A DNA stretch of 64,000 bases from Cycas panzhihuaensis (taxonomy: Eukaryota; Cycadophyta): contig CM041465.1 in the NCBI GenBank assembly GCA_023213395.1, forward strand, positions 83,831,741-83,895,740. Direction: 5' to 3'. The position numbers and the translations under genes are program-made. This document shows, piece by piece, positions 46,303 to 58,561 of the stretch (its first letter is position 1; each line of letters opens with the position of its first letter). Below the pieces are notes generated by a model. That model made no database searches. It saw only the letters and a program-made list of their open reading frames with translations, and had not been told where the DNA came from.

Positions 46303-46600
46303 TGAAAAGAGTGGATCTATCCTTAATCTCCATGCACTAAACACAAAGGTAAACATGGGATCAAGAGAGATTTGAGAGAAAGAAAGTAGCTCTCACAAAA
46401 TGGGGAGATAAGAATGAATCTCCTCCATTAAGCTTTTACTTTTATATTGAGAGAGGGAGCATTAGAGTTACGTGAAATAAAATTATACATAATGCACATG
46501 AAAGTGCATTTCACTTAAGTGATCTAATTTAAAGTTCACTTAAGACCCTTTTTAGAAATAATCAACTAATGTAATGATCTTGTGACATTAACCTTTTTCA
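46303..46600 (-). repeat. Copia-3 5' LTR
   Basis: 298 bp from TGAAAAGAGTGG to CTTTTTCA on the plus strand; partner of 9034-9331. Confidence 0.93.
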
Positions 46601-46605
46601 AGATA
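46601..46605. repeat. Copia-3 target duplication, right (AGATA)
   Basis: Exact match to 9029-9033. Confidence 0.9.
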
Positions 46606-47117
46606 GTCTAAAGAGATTGACTCGGTAGTGGAATATATATGAAATGACATTTTCATATTGAGTACATAAAATAAATTATAGAAAAAAAATTATTAGTATC
46701 ATAATGTTTTGTTATTATAATAATTTTATATAAATTATATATATTAAAATATAATATAAGCTTTAGAAGATAGGTAACCAATGTTTTATTAACCTCTTCA
46801 AATAGGGTTACATAACTCAAGTGTTGTAGGAAGATCAACAATAATCTAACATTATTTAATTATAGTTTTTATGACCAAAGAAGTCATTAAGATAGGTTAT
46901 GCGCTGAGAGCAAAGTGACTTACTAGTACTTCAATATTCATATGATATGCTCTAGCTTGAGGGCACTTTCCTATTTAGGATTGTAGTTGGTTGAGTAGTA
47001 AATCTATCTAAATAATCTAGTTGGTCTCCTTTTCCAATCAAGTTTATTAGTATAGAAGATATTTTAATAGTGAAATATAATACTATGTCACTTTTTAAAT
47101 TTTCTTAAATTTATAAC
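46606..47117. other. AT-rich interval, nothing recognised
   Basis: No coding similarity or repeat pair seen on either strand. Confidence 0.5.
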
Positions 47118-47650
47118 TGTTGAAATTTTTAGAATTTAGAATTTAAGTTTGATAACATGTTATGATGTAGTAAGTACATGAAATAGAAAAATATAAATTA
47201 TGTATAATGAATGATTATATCATAAGGAATTTATATATGTAAAGGAATAAACATGAATATAAAGTAATAAAATAAATCAAATGTGTAATAAGCATTTAAT
47301 AGTCATTCACCACATGAGAGAAAATAGATTTATATATAGAAAACCCAATGTGGGAAAAACCATGGGAATAGGTGGAGATTAGAACTTTTCTTAGATATTA
47401 GAATGAAGTACATCTCTAAGTCACAAACCTTTCTCAAGTTCTCAAATAATATGTATATATATTAATATCAATAGTCACCTTATAAGTAACATATTTTTTC
47501 TCTTGAATATTTACATCATCTAATAATATATTTATATAGATATGTGTGCATAATCACATCTCTCAATATATCGAATTCGTGAAATTTTTAGTGGGTCTAT
47601 ATCATTAACATTAAATATTATATATGTGAATAATATCACACATTCTAATA
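47118..47650 (-). repeat. Solo or 3' LTR of another copia-like element
   Basis: Plus-strand left edge TGTTGAAATTTTTAG; on the minus strand the block starts TATTAGAATGTGTG (a G-to-A variant of TGTTAGAATG) and is preceded by ATTAAGGGGGAA, a typical copia purine tract (plus 47651-47662). Length 533 bp. No partner LTR and no RNase H coding to the right was found, so the rest of the element is deleted or too decayed. Confidence 0.5.
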
Positions 47651-47662
47651 TTCCCCCTTAAT

Positions 47663-50389
47663 GTTTAATGTCTTTAAATTGCTATCTTTATCTTCAAGTC
47701 TTTAATTCCTTGGTCTTCAATGTCTTCATGTCTTTATATTTACTAGATCTATAACCTATAATAATATATATTTATATCAAGTATTATATATCATCACCTA
47801 TAATTTATACTATATTCTCATCATGCTTCTCTCTTGTAAGTATTAACCTGTAGAACTTATAACCAACCTATAATCATCTATGATTAATAATGACTAACTA
47901 TAAACATCCAACTTATAAATATAAATATAAATTATCATCTATCAAACATCAACATCAACCAATATATGAAGTATTTTTTTGAACATCTTTATGTCTTCAT
48001 CTAGAAAGCTATTGTAAAATATTCGTTAACTATTTATCTAATAAATTAAAAAATAATTACTAATATCTATATAAAATAATAGCCATCTATTAAAATACAT
48101 GGGTAACCAACCTTAGTAATTATTAATTCTATAAGATGTGCTTCATGTATGTTGTTCATCAGTAAATAATAGTAGCATAAAATCTCTCATCTATTATATA
48201 CTAGATTAACAACACAATATGCATGTTGTATAAGAGTAGCATCATTTATCTCACCTCTTAAATATGAGAAAATATCTTATGTGCTACCTTCATTAGTGAT
48301 TTTCTATACTTGTAGATTTATTTTGGTAACTATAAATCATATTACCATTATTAACAAATAATCTAAACATGTTAACTCTAGGAATAAGTCAAACTACTTA
48401 GCCAAGACAAGTTAGTTATAATAAGGTAATATAAATTACATATTTCTATGTTTCTTATCATATATGATGAGTCAAATTTCTCAGTTACAAAATTTTTTTG
48501 ATATATCAGTCAGATAATATTAATAGATAAATTAGTATGCCAAGTAAATAATGTATGAAACTTCTCTCCTTATCTCATAATATAGGTGGAATTCTCAATC
48601 AATAACTTATCTCTCCAACATCAAATAATCAAACTAGATCCTATATCATAAGTTAAGTGGTGTCATTATCATCAAAATAGGTATCATTATTTATCAAACA
48701 AGTGTCCATATTCATTTATTAAAGAAAAGGTGTTCAAATAAGGTGATATATTATTTAATAAACATTGGCCATTATAAATCAAATGAATAAATTTAAAGGG
48801 GGGTTTTTATATCTAACATTTCAAGAATACGCTCACGTCAATGTTATATAAATATATATCTCACTTTATATATTTTTTATCTTTTATAAGCCTTCAAATA
48901 ACATTGATAAGACTTTTTGTGTGTATTTTTAAATAAAATTTTCTTTTTTTCTTTTTCTTTTTTTACTATCTTGTATCAATAACATCATCATCATATTGAG
49001 AACCTTTGATAACATTATAATATACAAAAATATTTCTAAAAGAAATCATAAAATATAACTTTTGTGAGGTTAAGAGAACTTTACTCAACTTTACCAATTA
49101 ATTTTGTATCATCTAATTTTTAAAATATGCCTTATGACTATTCATTTTAACCATATTAAAGTTCTCTTTCTAATGCAATTAACAAGATGAAAAATGGATA
49201 CTTTGGTGAAAAGTTACACTAAAAAGAGTACCAATATGTCATGAAAACTGTGCAATCCTTAAGAAAAATGTTAAGCCCCTTTTTACTAGAGTGCTTGGTC
49301 ATGTGTTATCTCCATGTGATCATTCATTAGAGTGTTAAGAGGCTTATAATTTTGTTTTTATAAATTTTATTAAATTTGGTTTTTTTTTTCCTTTTAAAAT
49401 CTACTCTTAAATAGTTTAGCCCCTAGTCATGTGGTACCTATATGAGTAGTTGTTAAATTAAAAGGGGCTTAGTAGATTTAAAACAATTATTAAGTTGACT
49501 TAAATTTTATAAAATTGGGCACAATTTTTTTTATTATTATCAAAATTTCTTATGTAAAAATTTTATGGATCAATTCTCTATATGATTAATCAATTTGCAT
49601 CTTTGATTATTGTTCTCTAGTGATTGAATAATCTTTGCATGAATTTCTTATTTTGAATTAAAAATTCTTTGAGGGTAATACATGTGTATATGTGGATTGA
49701 ACTTTTAATAAATTCTAAGTGACTTCTCTTCTTCTTCATGCATGGGCATTCCTAGTGATTTCTCCTTCTATATCTAAGGTTAAACAATTATAGGGATATA
49801 TATGCATATGTTTTATCTATAGCTCAATCTTTACACTAGAACCAACAAAGATGATGTCTTGAGGAGTTAGGTTGAATGGAGGAGGACACATGAATAAATT
49901 AAATAGGAGCACAATCTTCATAATCTTCTCATAGAGATGTTAGAGTTTTGAGTTCAACACATGAAGAGTCACATGAAGAGGCATCTTCAAAGTAGGTAAG
50001 TCGATCATGATGATAAAAGTTACAACATAAGAAATTAGAGGGGCCACATTATAAAGTGTCTTACAGAGATATAGTGTTGTTGCATAGGTCATTGGGTAGC
50101 TCTCCCATTTTCTAGGGTATTGTTTAATTAATTTTATCTGCCTCCACTATGCCTTTTATATATCTACTATCAAAACCCTTTAAATACTCAAAGATACTCT
50201 ACAAGAATAAGATCTTGATTACTTCTTCAATAAAGATCTCCACTATCAATACCAAATTAATAATAGATCATTACATCCATTTGTTAAGTCCTATTTTATT
50301 TAAATTTTGATCTTAATTTTGCCTCCCTTTTAGCTTTTTTATGTACACTTGAGTAAATCATTCATAGGCATGTATGTGGATGACAAATA

Positions 50390-50424
<35 letters not shown>

Positions 50425-50827
50425 TAGATAGATAGATAGATGGATAGATAGATAGATAGATAGATAAATAGATAGAATGTACCTATTATCTTCCTACAAT
50501 TGTTTCATATTCAAACTCTAGGCAATCTTTCATAAATCAATCATATTTCTCTTATAAAACCTTTATTTTTCATTCCTTTAATCATAATAAAATATTATCA
50601 ATATTTTCATCAAATAATAATATTCCCTCATCTCGACATCATAATATGATCAAACCTAAATTAAGTTTTATAATAACATATATTTTTAATTTATTATTAT
50701 ATACCATCAATCATACCACTTTCTATACCTTATACCTATTAATCATTTTCACTCATCTTTTTGTATAAGCATGATATATATTTGGCATACTAATAGGATA
50801 TTATCCTATATATGTTATTTTCATTAG
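47663..50827. other. AT-rich interval with microsatellite, no gene
   Basis: Over 3 kb with no open frame resembling a known family. A compound (TA)n-(GATA)n microsatellite occupies about 50393-50476. Possibly decayed internal sequence of the element whose LTR is at 47118-47650. Confidence 0.5.
50393..50476. repeat. Compound TA/GATA microsatellite
   Basis: About 14 TA units followed by about 14 GATA/TAGA-type units with two interruptions (GATGGATA, GATAAATA). Confidence 0.9.
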
Positions 50828-51183
50828 TGTGTGTGACCATATTAGTTGCAACTCGATTAATATAATTAAATAGTTACAACTAACTTAAGTCATAGGTAAA
50901 TATAAATGTGATAGGAAACTCTTGAGAGGTGTGTTATGGTTGTAGTTATTTTTGGTTAGTATTACATGGAATGTAGTCATCCACATTTCGTACCTTACTA
51001 TACTTATTTTGACTATTGTGTGTACTATTATGGGTTGTCTCTAGTTGTGAGAGAACTAAAGCAACTTATTGTAATGTAATGATAATGGTTTTTGATCTCA
51101 CATCTCTGAATCTTAAATGAATATTTGGTGATTTTGTTGCTCTTGTACCTACTTATATACATGTTGATAGATAACATAGCACA
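50828..51183 (+). repeat. Gypsy-3 5' LTR (right edge approximate)
   Basis: First 230 bases align with 62115-62342. The end is placed at CATAGCACA before TTGGTTCTATTC, a possible but unconfirmed primer site. Confidence 0.6.
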
Positions 51184-53120
51184 TTGGTTCTATTCTTAAA
51201 TTGAACCAAGGACGATGATGATGGGTGGGACCAAGTAAAAATAATCTTGGATCCTCTTCTATACTACCCAAAGTAGAAGCCAAATTGCATTACAATCAAG
51301 GAGAATGTTGTGAAAGAGAAAGACTTCAAGCCAAAATACGTAGACCCAAATGTATAATCACACAAAGGAAGTAGGTGAAGAGGCAACTATCTATACATTT
51401 GATATATAAGAGAAAGCCATAAAATAAGGATGAAGTAAAGGAGCAAGATCTGGTCATAGCTGAGATGTAGGTGAAAGAAGAAATTGATTAGAGGTATGCA
51501 ATAGAAGAGGATCCTATAAAAGAAGTACAACTAGTAAACACTGATGAAAATAGTTAAGAATATTTTTCAAAAGGAGAAAATCTACAAAAAGAGGAAACAT
51601 TAATGCCAAAAGAAAATTCCATTGATTTGGGTATATATAGTGTAGTAGAACAAGCTTAGAATCATAATTTGTTAGAAATTTAAACTTTAAACTATATAAT
51701 AAATCCCCTTTTCAAACTACCAATGCTAACTCTAGGTAGTAGTGTGGGAGGTGCAATGGGCAATATTTCATAAACTATAGGAGGACAAAGCAAGGTATCA
51801 GGTGGAGAAAATTAAGTAAGTACAACCCTATATATTATTGTGTAAAGTGGTTTAATGTTTTCAAGCCTAAAATTTGATGGAACCATAGATCTAGGTGATC
51901 ATCTAGCATTATTTAAAAACATGATCCAAATCAAAAGGATTTTAAATCAAGGAGAAATAAAAGCCTGATCTTGAGGGAACTTACAGTTTCATGGTTTTAA
52001 TATGTAGTAGCATAACAATTAAACCAAGATTAATTACAAGAGCAATTTTTAAATCGATTTCAAAAATTGAGAGATCCAATAGCCATTTTATAGGCTTTGG
52101 AAGAAATTTGACAATATCTTGGGGCATCTATCAATGATTTTGATGGAAGGATGTGAGTTATCATGAATAAAATAATGTTAGTGACAACAATTAATCCTAT
52201 GTTAGTAATGGAGTACTTCATATAAGGATTAATACCCCAACTTAGAGATAAAGTAATGTTGCATCCAATGAACAACTATGAACAAGTGAGGCAGTTAGTG
52301 CTAAAATTTAAAAATCAGATGAAATTAGTGTATTCCCAGATCGTGACATAATCCTCAACATATTTCCTAATAATAGGCATGATAACACAACCCATACAAA
52401 TGTTGTAGATGGGTACTAACCTAGAAATTGAATCCTTGAAGAAAGAAGTGGAAGCATTAAACCAACAACCTTTAGTTTCTGTCCCCAGTAATATGCAACA
52501 TGATCAGGAGCTAGAAAAGCTACACACAGAGTTGTCATGATTATAACTTGAAAAATTAAGGGAGAATATTTGGTGTCCCCCACCTTATAATCAGCAAGGA
52601 CATTTAAAAAATTAACATGGAGGATTGATGAAATGGTGTGATAATTATCAAAGAAATAATCATAATACATAAGAATATTATTTTAGACCTAAGAATAACG
52701 AAGGTGATATTCATAATGTGCATTCACAAAAACCAAAATACGAAACCTTAAAGCAATATAAGGGAAAGATAAGACCGATTCATTATTTCTTATTCTAAAG
52801 ATGGGAATATTACAGATTAGAGTGTCCATTAGAAAAGAAAGGAGGAGAATACATCTATGAAGAATGTGGACCAACATACCATGAATGGCCAAATTTCCCA
52901 AAGAATAATAAAGTCCAAAATGCTAATTTAGTAGATGTAGTCTTAGATCACAAAAAGTAAGCTTATTTACAAATGCATAGTGGTAAATTAACAAGAATTC
53001 CTCCTCTTCAAGATAATTTTCTAGATCTGATAGTAGAGAAGTAATGATTGCAGAAAGTAGTAAAAATTCTTCAAGATGCCATGAGGGAAGTTCAACAAGA
53101 AGAGTCACAATAAGAAACAT
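51184..53120 (+). pseudogene. Gypsy-3 gag (broken)
   Basis: Capsid-type start near 51855 reads FSSLKFDGTIDLGDHLALFKN. Later text: FDGRM, GLIPQLRDKVMLHPMNNYEQ, LVLKFKNQM. Near 52790-52910 lie two CCHC-type knuckles typical of some plant gypsy gags: the first reads YRLECPLEKKGG with its first Cys codons lost to stops and His to Tyr, the second CGPTYHEWPNF with the last Cys changed to Phe. Numerous TAG/TAA stops. Identity from motif order. Confidence 0.75.
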
Positions 53121-53239
53121 TTAAAGGTTTGTATTATAAACAGAGAACAACACAACCATAAGAAGGTATGAATCCTTGGCAATGGTTGCAAACTTTAAAG
53201 GATATAATTACTGAATTAAGACTGTCAATCTTTATATTA

Positions 53240-53760
53240 GTAGTATTTAAGTGGTGGGAAGCAGGGTATTTCTAGAAATTGATATTAGACCAAATTGAAA
53301 AACTAATACTTAGAGCCATAAAAGATATGGGAGTAGACCTCAAAGTCCCAATAATAGTTTTTGGAATAACTTTATGTAGAACTATTATGGATGGGGGCTC
53401 ACGAGTAATTGTATTATCCAAATCCCCATGGATAGCCTTGGGAAGGCCCAATGTGGTTACCCTAGATTATTCCATTAGATTGGCCAATCAGTTATAAATA
53501 AGGCCCATGGGAACATTGTTGAATGTCCCAATAATAGTCACAGAAATAACTATATTATTGGATTTTATAGTAGTTCGAATGTAAGATCAAAGTAAGACCT
53601 ATTTGGCCTTATTAGGATGACCTGGTTATTAGCTATAAAAGTAATCTAGGATTGAGGATGATATACATTCACTCTTCTAGTAGGAGAGAAGACAGTGACC
53701 TTTCCCTTATGCTCAGATGGGCCAAAGATAGAAAAGATTGAAGATGAAGGAAAAGCTTCA
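53240..53760 (+). pseudogene. Gypsy-3 protease (broken)
   Basis: The open part 53279-53497 contains IPIIVFGITL-like text, then IMDGGSRVIVLSKSPWIALG. The D-G-G-S active-site motif and the following hydrophobic run match plant gypsy retropepsins. Stops follow after SIRLANQL. Confidence 0.7.
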
Positions 53761-53969
53761 TCTATAATAACAACCAGAGAATCAATAGTAAGTCCTTATT
53801 CTGAAATAGTTTTTCAAATGTAGCCAATGTTGCTAAATAACCCTTCATCATCCTATATGTTGAATTGGCTCTATAATGCTTGGGAAAAGATAGAACTAGC
53901 CTCGTGTATCATTTGAAATGCTACATAGATTCTTCAAAAGAAGAGGATGAAGAAAAAATACAACCAGAG

Positions 53970-54250
53970 TCATCCCAAATAGAAAAGAATAATTACTTCC
54001 ATATTTTACAAATTACCTAAATACAATGGTGATCTAAAACAAGTAGAAAATCATTTATAACAATGTATTAAATTAATGAAGAATAAATAGCAGTAATAAT
54101 TCTTGTATCTTGTGTTTCCCTATTCTTTGATAGGATAAGCTCGAATTTGGTATGATGCATATGCACAAAATTTCAATTTTTAGCAAGAAATGAGTAAATA
54201 ATTTTTTAATAAGATTCTAAAAATATAAAGTTCCTTTATTTTGGAATGGG
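53970..54250 (+). pseudogene. Second gag-like segment in Gypsy-3
   Basis: Translation with stops reads KLPKYNGDLKQVENHL, then QCIKLMKNK, FLYLVFPYSLIG, ARIWYDAYAQNF. This is the retrotransposon gag pattern (P-X-Y-X-G then L-X-G-X-A-R-X-W-Y). It lies after protease, where RT should be. It may come from another gypsy inserted or recombined here, or may be a captured gag. Confidence 0.6.
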
Positions 54251-54689
54251 AATGATCTATATTTACATGTGCAAAAGTGTGCTTAAAATGGACAACATAA
54301 GAAAAAAAAAATTAGATTTAATATTGGAGGGCAACATTCAAAGGAATCTCCATTGTTTGGTATAGCTCTTGTGAAAGAATAAAACTGATAGAATGGGATG
54401 TGATAATAGAAAATTTTTACTAGACTTTCACGTATTATAGTCTAAATGAACACATTAAAGGAATTTTATAAAAAATAAAGGAAAGAATTTTGGAAAAAGA
54501 AGAGTATTATTTTTAGATTAAAATTAAAGAGGAAGGGAAAATTTTGTAGGAACAACAGATCATTCTAGCTAGTTATTATGCATTGGAATATAGAGACCAT
54601 AGCATAAATATTACATCAGCTTATACATTAAGCTCAAATGGTAAACCAGTGCAAGGGGAAATTTTGAAAATGAAGGAAATCAATATTAG

Positions 54690-55530
54690 GACAGAAGAGC
54701 AACCCTAGATGATAACCTTGGGTGATTACTAGAATGAGAAAATAATGCAACAATCTACCTCACTATTTTTAGAATACAAATATGTGTTTGCCTAGTCCTA
54801 TAAGGATTTCATTAGACCTATCAGTCCATTGGCTAAACATATAAATACAAGGTATATTCTAGTAGCTATTGACTTCTTGAGAAAATAGACCAAAGCAAAG
54901 GCAATGAGGACATGTGATGCTCAGAGTATAGACTAATTTTTATATGAAATGATAATTATCTAGTTTGGATACCCATTAAAAATTATTTCTAATCAGGGAA
55001 GTAGCTTTCTTAATGAAACAATAAAGCATCTTACATAGGAATTTTTGATTCAACATTTAAAGTCTTCCCCATACTATCCATGAGTAAATAGGCAAGTGGA
55101 GAGTATAAACAAAATCCTAAAATTGGCATTATCTAAAATTTATAATTAAGGATGAATGGACTGGGCAGAGCAACTTTATTCTATTTTATGGGCTAATAAG
55201 ATAATAATAAAAAGGCCTCACAAACAAACCTCATTTCATTTGGTCTATGGATTGGAGGTCATACTCCCTCTAGAATTCTAGATGAAAAGTTTAAGAGTAT
55301 CATCTAAATTATAGTTCCCTGAGGATGATTCAAAAAACCAATTATATATAAATTTAATGAAACTAGATGAAAAATTAGAAAGGGCCTTATAGGAACTAAA
55401 AGTAGAAAAGATAAGATAGAAAGCATCACATGAACTATATCTCAAAGTTCTATAGTTTCAAGAAGGAGATCTTGTACTTTTCTATGATAGTAAGTTTTGT
55501 ATAAAACCTAGAAAGTTAGAGTTGTGATTT
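54690..55530 (+). pseudogene. Gypsy-3 RT stub fused to integrase core
   Basis: Near 54770 FLEYKYVFA-stop-SYKDF matches the N-terminal lead-in to gypsy RT (YXDVFAWSYXD). Within about 10 codons the sequence becomes integrase: ISPLAKHINTRYILVAIDFL, ESINKILKLAL, HLVYGLEVILPLEF. RT and RNase H are thus deleted. Integrase keeps the first Asp (AIDF) and Glu (QVESINK) but has Asn for the second Asp (ISNQGSSF). Many stops, mostly TAG or TAA. Confidence 0.78.
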
Positions 55531-55689
55531 CTTAATCCATGTAAGGTGAACCAAATCCAACATAATGGAGTAGTATGACTTTAATAACTTAATGGAATAC
55601 TATTTGAAAAACTAGTTAATAGAAATTAAATAAAACGGTATATAGCAAGTTTTAAAAAAAAAATGAAGGGACAAAAACCATGGGAATAG

Positions 55690-56620
55690 AATTTCCTTTA
55701 TGATTTCAAAACATGAGATGTAAATAATTTATAATTCATAACATAAAATGGTTACAATCTAGGATATAAAAAGAGGAAGAACAATTGCAACATGGGATAC
55801 AAAAGGTTGCAACTCATTGCACAAAATGGTTATAACTCAAGATGTAAAAGGTTACAATCGAGAAGGAGGAATAGTTGCAACTTGGGATACATAAGGCTAC
55901 AACCAAGATAGAAAGATAAGTTACAACTTAGACATAAAAGGTTATAACTTGGATGTAAAAAGTTGTAACTTAGATGTAAAAAGGTTGCAGCCAAGGAGGT
56001 AATTTGGTTGTAACTTGAACGTAATTAGTTACAACTTGGATATAAAAGGTTGCAACTTGGATGCAAGAAGGTTGCAACCAAGAACACAAATTGGTTGTAA
56101 CTTGGACATAATTGGTTGTAGCTTGGATGCAAAAGATTGAAACTTAGATGCAAGAAGGTCATAACCAAGGAGGCAAATTAGTTGTAACTTGGATGCAAAA
56201 GGTTGCAACTTGGACATAATCAATTATAGCTCAGATGTAAAAGGTTATAACCTAAGAGGCAAATTGGTTATAACTTAGACATAATTGGTTTCAAGTCAAA
56301 CATAATTAGTTGCAACTCAGGTATAAAAGGTTGTAACCTAAGAGGCAAATTAGGTGCAACTCATATGTAATCAATTGTAATCGAAATGCAATCAAAGAGG
56401 CAAAGTGGTTATAACTCATACTTAAGAGATTGCAATCAGGGAGGTAAAGTGGTTATGACTTAGACTCAAGAAAGGCAAAGAGGTTGCAACTTAAAAGGAG
56501 GTTACAATTAGGAAAGTAAGTAGTTAAAATCAAAGAAGCAAGAAGGTTGTAGCCTAGGACATAGAAGGCTATAGCCTAGGTTTTAAATTGTTGTAATTTA
56601 AAGACAAAAAATTACAACTA
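55690..56620. repeat. Diverged minisatellite, unit about 20 bp
   Basis: About 900 bp of imperfect repeats around GGTTGCAACTTGGATGCAAAA, alternating with GGTTGCAACCAAGGAGGCAAA-like variants. The unit begins near 55740 and fades by 56620. The array creates a regular minus-strand frame (repeating SKLQP) that is only a by-product. Located between integrase and the extra ORF of Gypsy-3. Confidence 0.85.
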
Positions 56621-58329
56621 AAAAAATAAAATTATTAGCAACTGAGTTACGAGAAACTACATAGTTGTAATATAGAATACAAAAAGATAAAACAAAAATT
56701 AGATGCAATTAGAGCAATTAGGAGGAGTCAAGATATAACTCAGAAAGAATGTAACTAGGTGTAATAAAGAAAAGGAGAAGACTATACCATATGTAATCAA
56801 GGAAATAGAAAGAGGGCATAATAAGGGATAACACTTAGAAGTGCAAAAGAGTGTTATAGAAATTATGTAAAAGGAAATATAGTTACATTAATTTAGGAAT
56901 AGTCAAATTAAGAAAAAGCAAAATCAAAGTAAAGGATAAATAATTAATGATGGTGATGACAAATCAACAAAAATCATTAGCAATCTGATTAACGCACGTA
57001 CTAAAATAATGCAAGATATAAATATGATGACAGGTGGTTGTCATGCATTAGAGGAAAGAAATGTAGTATATTGGGTTGCAATTAAGTTATTACAACTATG
57101 ATTTCAAATCATAATAGTTTTACATGGTTGAGCAGGATATAAGGCAACAAGGTTAAAGACGAAAACTAGGGAAGTTAGAAAAAATTATAGAAGATGAGGA
57201 TGAAGACAATTGGACAAATTCAAATTAATCTTTGGGAAGTAGACGATGAAGAAATCAGGAATGCATGGTGCAACATGCCAAAGGAGGATGAGAGGAAAGT
57301 TAAATTAACAGAGGTGAGATTTATACAATTTATCCAAATTGGTTTATTTCCAGTGGGTATAGAATTCATCACTGAAATGATTCAATTAGTAGCTTAACAA
57401 CTGAGTCTTTTGAACATTTTAGTGAAGTTCATCGTATAAATTTTAGGATTACTTGATTCTAGTGAAGAAATACCCAAGGATTAAAAAATTCTATAAGAGC
57501 AAACAACAAAGCAGTTTGGTGCACAAATAATAGATGTTTCTACATCTAGTATTCATATCATCGGTATTGCAGATGACTTGACATGCTAGGTAGCCTATTT
57601 TCTCTTCACTAGAGTGATATTAAGTAAGAAGAGATTGTATGTACCTACAAAAATAAGATCAACACTTCTGCAAGTAGATAAAAGAGACAAGTTCAATTGG
57701 GCCTTATTTCTTTCAAGTAGATTTTTAGAGAAATTACTTAACATTAAGGCAAGACTATAGTTAGCAATTTTCTATTATTAAAGCCTATTCCAAGGATTAT
57801 TATATTCATAGTATCCTAATTTAGAGCTACCTGTGGCAAAGCTAGAACAAGCAACAATAGTCAGATGGATTAATCACTTTAGGAAGAAGGGAAATTTTTG
57901 GCGTGGTGAGATTTAAGAGAAAGTAAAGGATTTATTTTTTAGAAAATGCCAAGCCAATAGCCTTCAACTGATACCAGTAGAGGGACAAAGGGGGAAACGA
58001 CAGTGAGAAGAGGAAAACCACTAGCTGATAAGTAGAAGGAGAATAATAAATAGAAGAATAAAGAGGAAAAGAATAAGAAGGAGGAAATCAAAAGAGAGGA
58101 ATAGAAGGTAGGTGATGTATTAGCAAAGAAGGAAGCAGAAGAACACCAACCAATCCCACAACCTAAGAAAATTATAAACACCAAAGAGGAAAGAAGAAGG
58201 AAGAGAAGAGTTGCTGCAGAGAAATCCAAAAATGAAATTTTAGAAATTCTAAATAATAAGCCAACTAAGGTGGACTTTGATTACAATAATAAAGAATTAA
58301 CAGAGGAAGGGATTGATCCAATGGAGTTT

Positions 58330-58397
58330 TAGCCACATAATGTGGCACATTAGAAGATCTCATTAGCCACACAATGTGGCATATTAGAAGATCTCAT
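58330..58397. repeat. 34-bp tandem duplication with internal palindrome
   Basis: Two copies of TAGCCACAYAATGTGGCAYA plus TTAGAAGATCTCAT. Each contains the inverted repeat GCCACA/TGTGGC and an AGATCT site. Confidence 0.85.
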
Positions 58398-58556
58398 TCT
58401 TATCTAAGGTCATTCAACATTTGGTTGCTGAGTTAGAAGTCTAGAACGAAAGACCAACACTAGACTTATAGAGGATCCAAAAAGCAATGGACCAGTCATT
58501 TGCCTATAAGGAAAAACTATATTTTTTTATTAAGTTTGTTATGTATTAGGTGGGAG

Positions 58557-58561
58557 ACACT
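58557..58561. repeat. Gag-only element target duplication, left (ACACT)
   Basis: Matches 61637-61641 exactly. Confidence 0.92.

Larger units (their letters stand above)
9034..46600 (-). mobile_element. Copia-3: complete Ty1/copia element split by a 30-kb gypsy insertion
   Basis: Two direct 298-bp LTRs (9034-9331 and 46303-46600) are flanked by a perfect 5-bp duplication AGATA (9029-9033, 46601-46605). Transcription runs right to left: primer site, long leader, gag, protease, [gypsy complex 12748-42702], integrase, RT, RNase H, polypurine tract. Removing the gypsy insertion and one GCTTC copy leaves about 7.6 kb. By eye the two LTRs differ at about 28 of 298 positions (19 transitions, 9 transversions), so this is an old insertion. 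Confidence 0.95.
57194..58561 (+). pseudogene. Gypsy-3 extra ORF, 5' part (unknown protein)
   Basis: The ATG at 57194 begins MRMKTIGQIQINLWEVDDEE. The text continues with interruptions: RFIQFIQIGLFPVG, STSSIHIIGIADDLTC, VAYFLFTRVILSKKR, LYVPTKIRSTLLQ, FNWALFLSSRFLEKLLNIKA, LELPVAKLEQATIVRWINHF, then a Lys/Glu/Arg-rich stretch (58040-58230). A 34-bp tandem duplication lies at 58330-58397. The frame runs into the gag-only element at 58562 and resumes at 61642. I do not recognise the family. Position after integrase matches the 3' extra ORFs known in some plant gypsy elements. Confidence 0.55.

Noticed and set aside
56029-56223. 64-codon minus-strand frame with repeating SKLQP
   Set aside because: A by-product of the tandem DNA repeat; no start context or family resemblance.
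55690-56620. CRISPR-like spacing of short repeats
   Set aside because: Units are contiguous, diverged and of about 20 bp without unique spacers; it is a minisatellite in a plant retroelement.
57939-58229. Hydrophobic minus-strand frame that could suggest a membrane protein
   Set aside because: It is the complement of the Lys/Glu-rich part of the Gypsy-3 extra ORF; AAG/GAA-rich DNA reads as Leu/Phe/Ser on the other strand.
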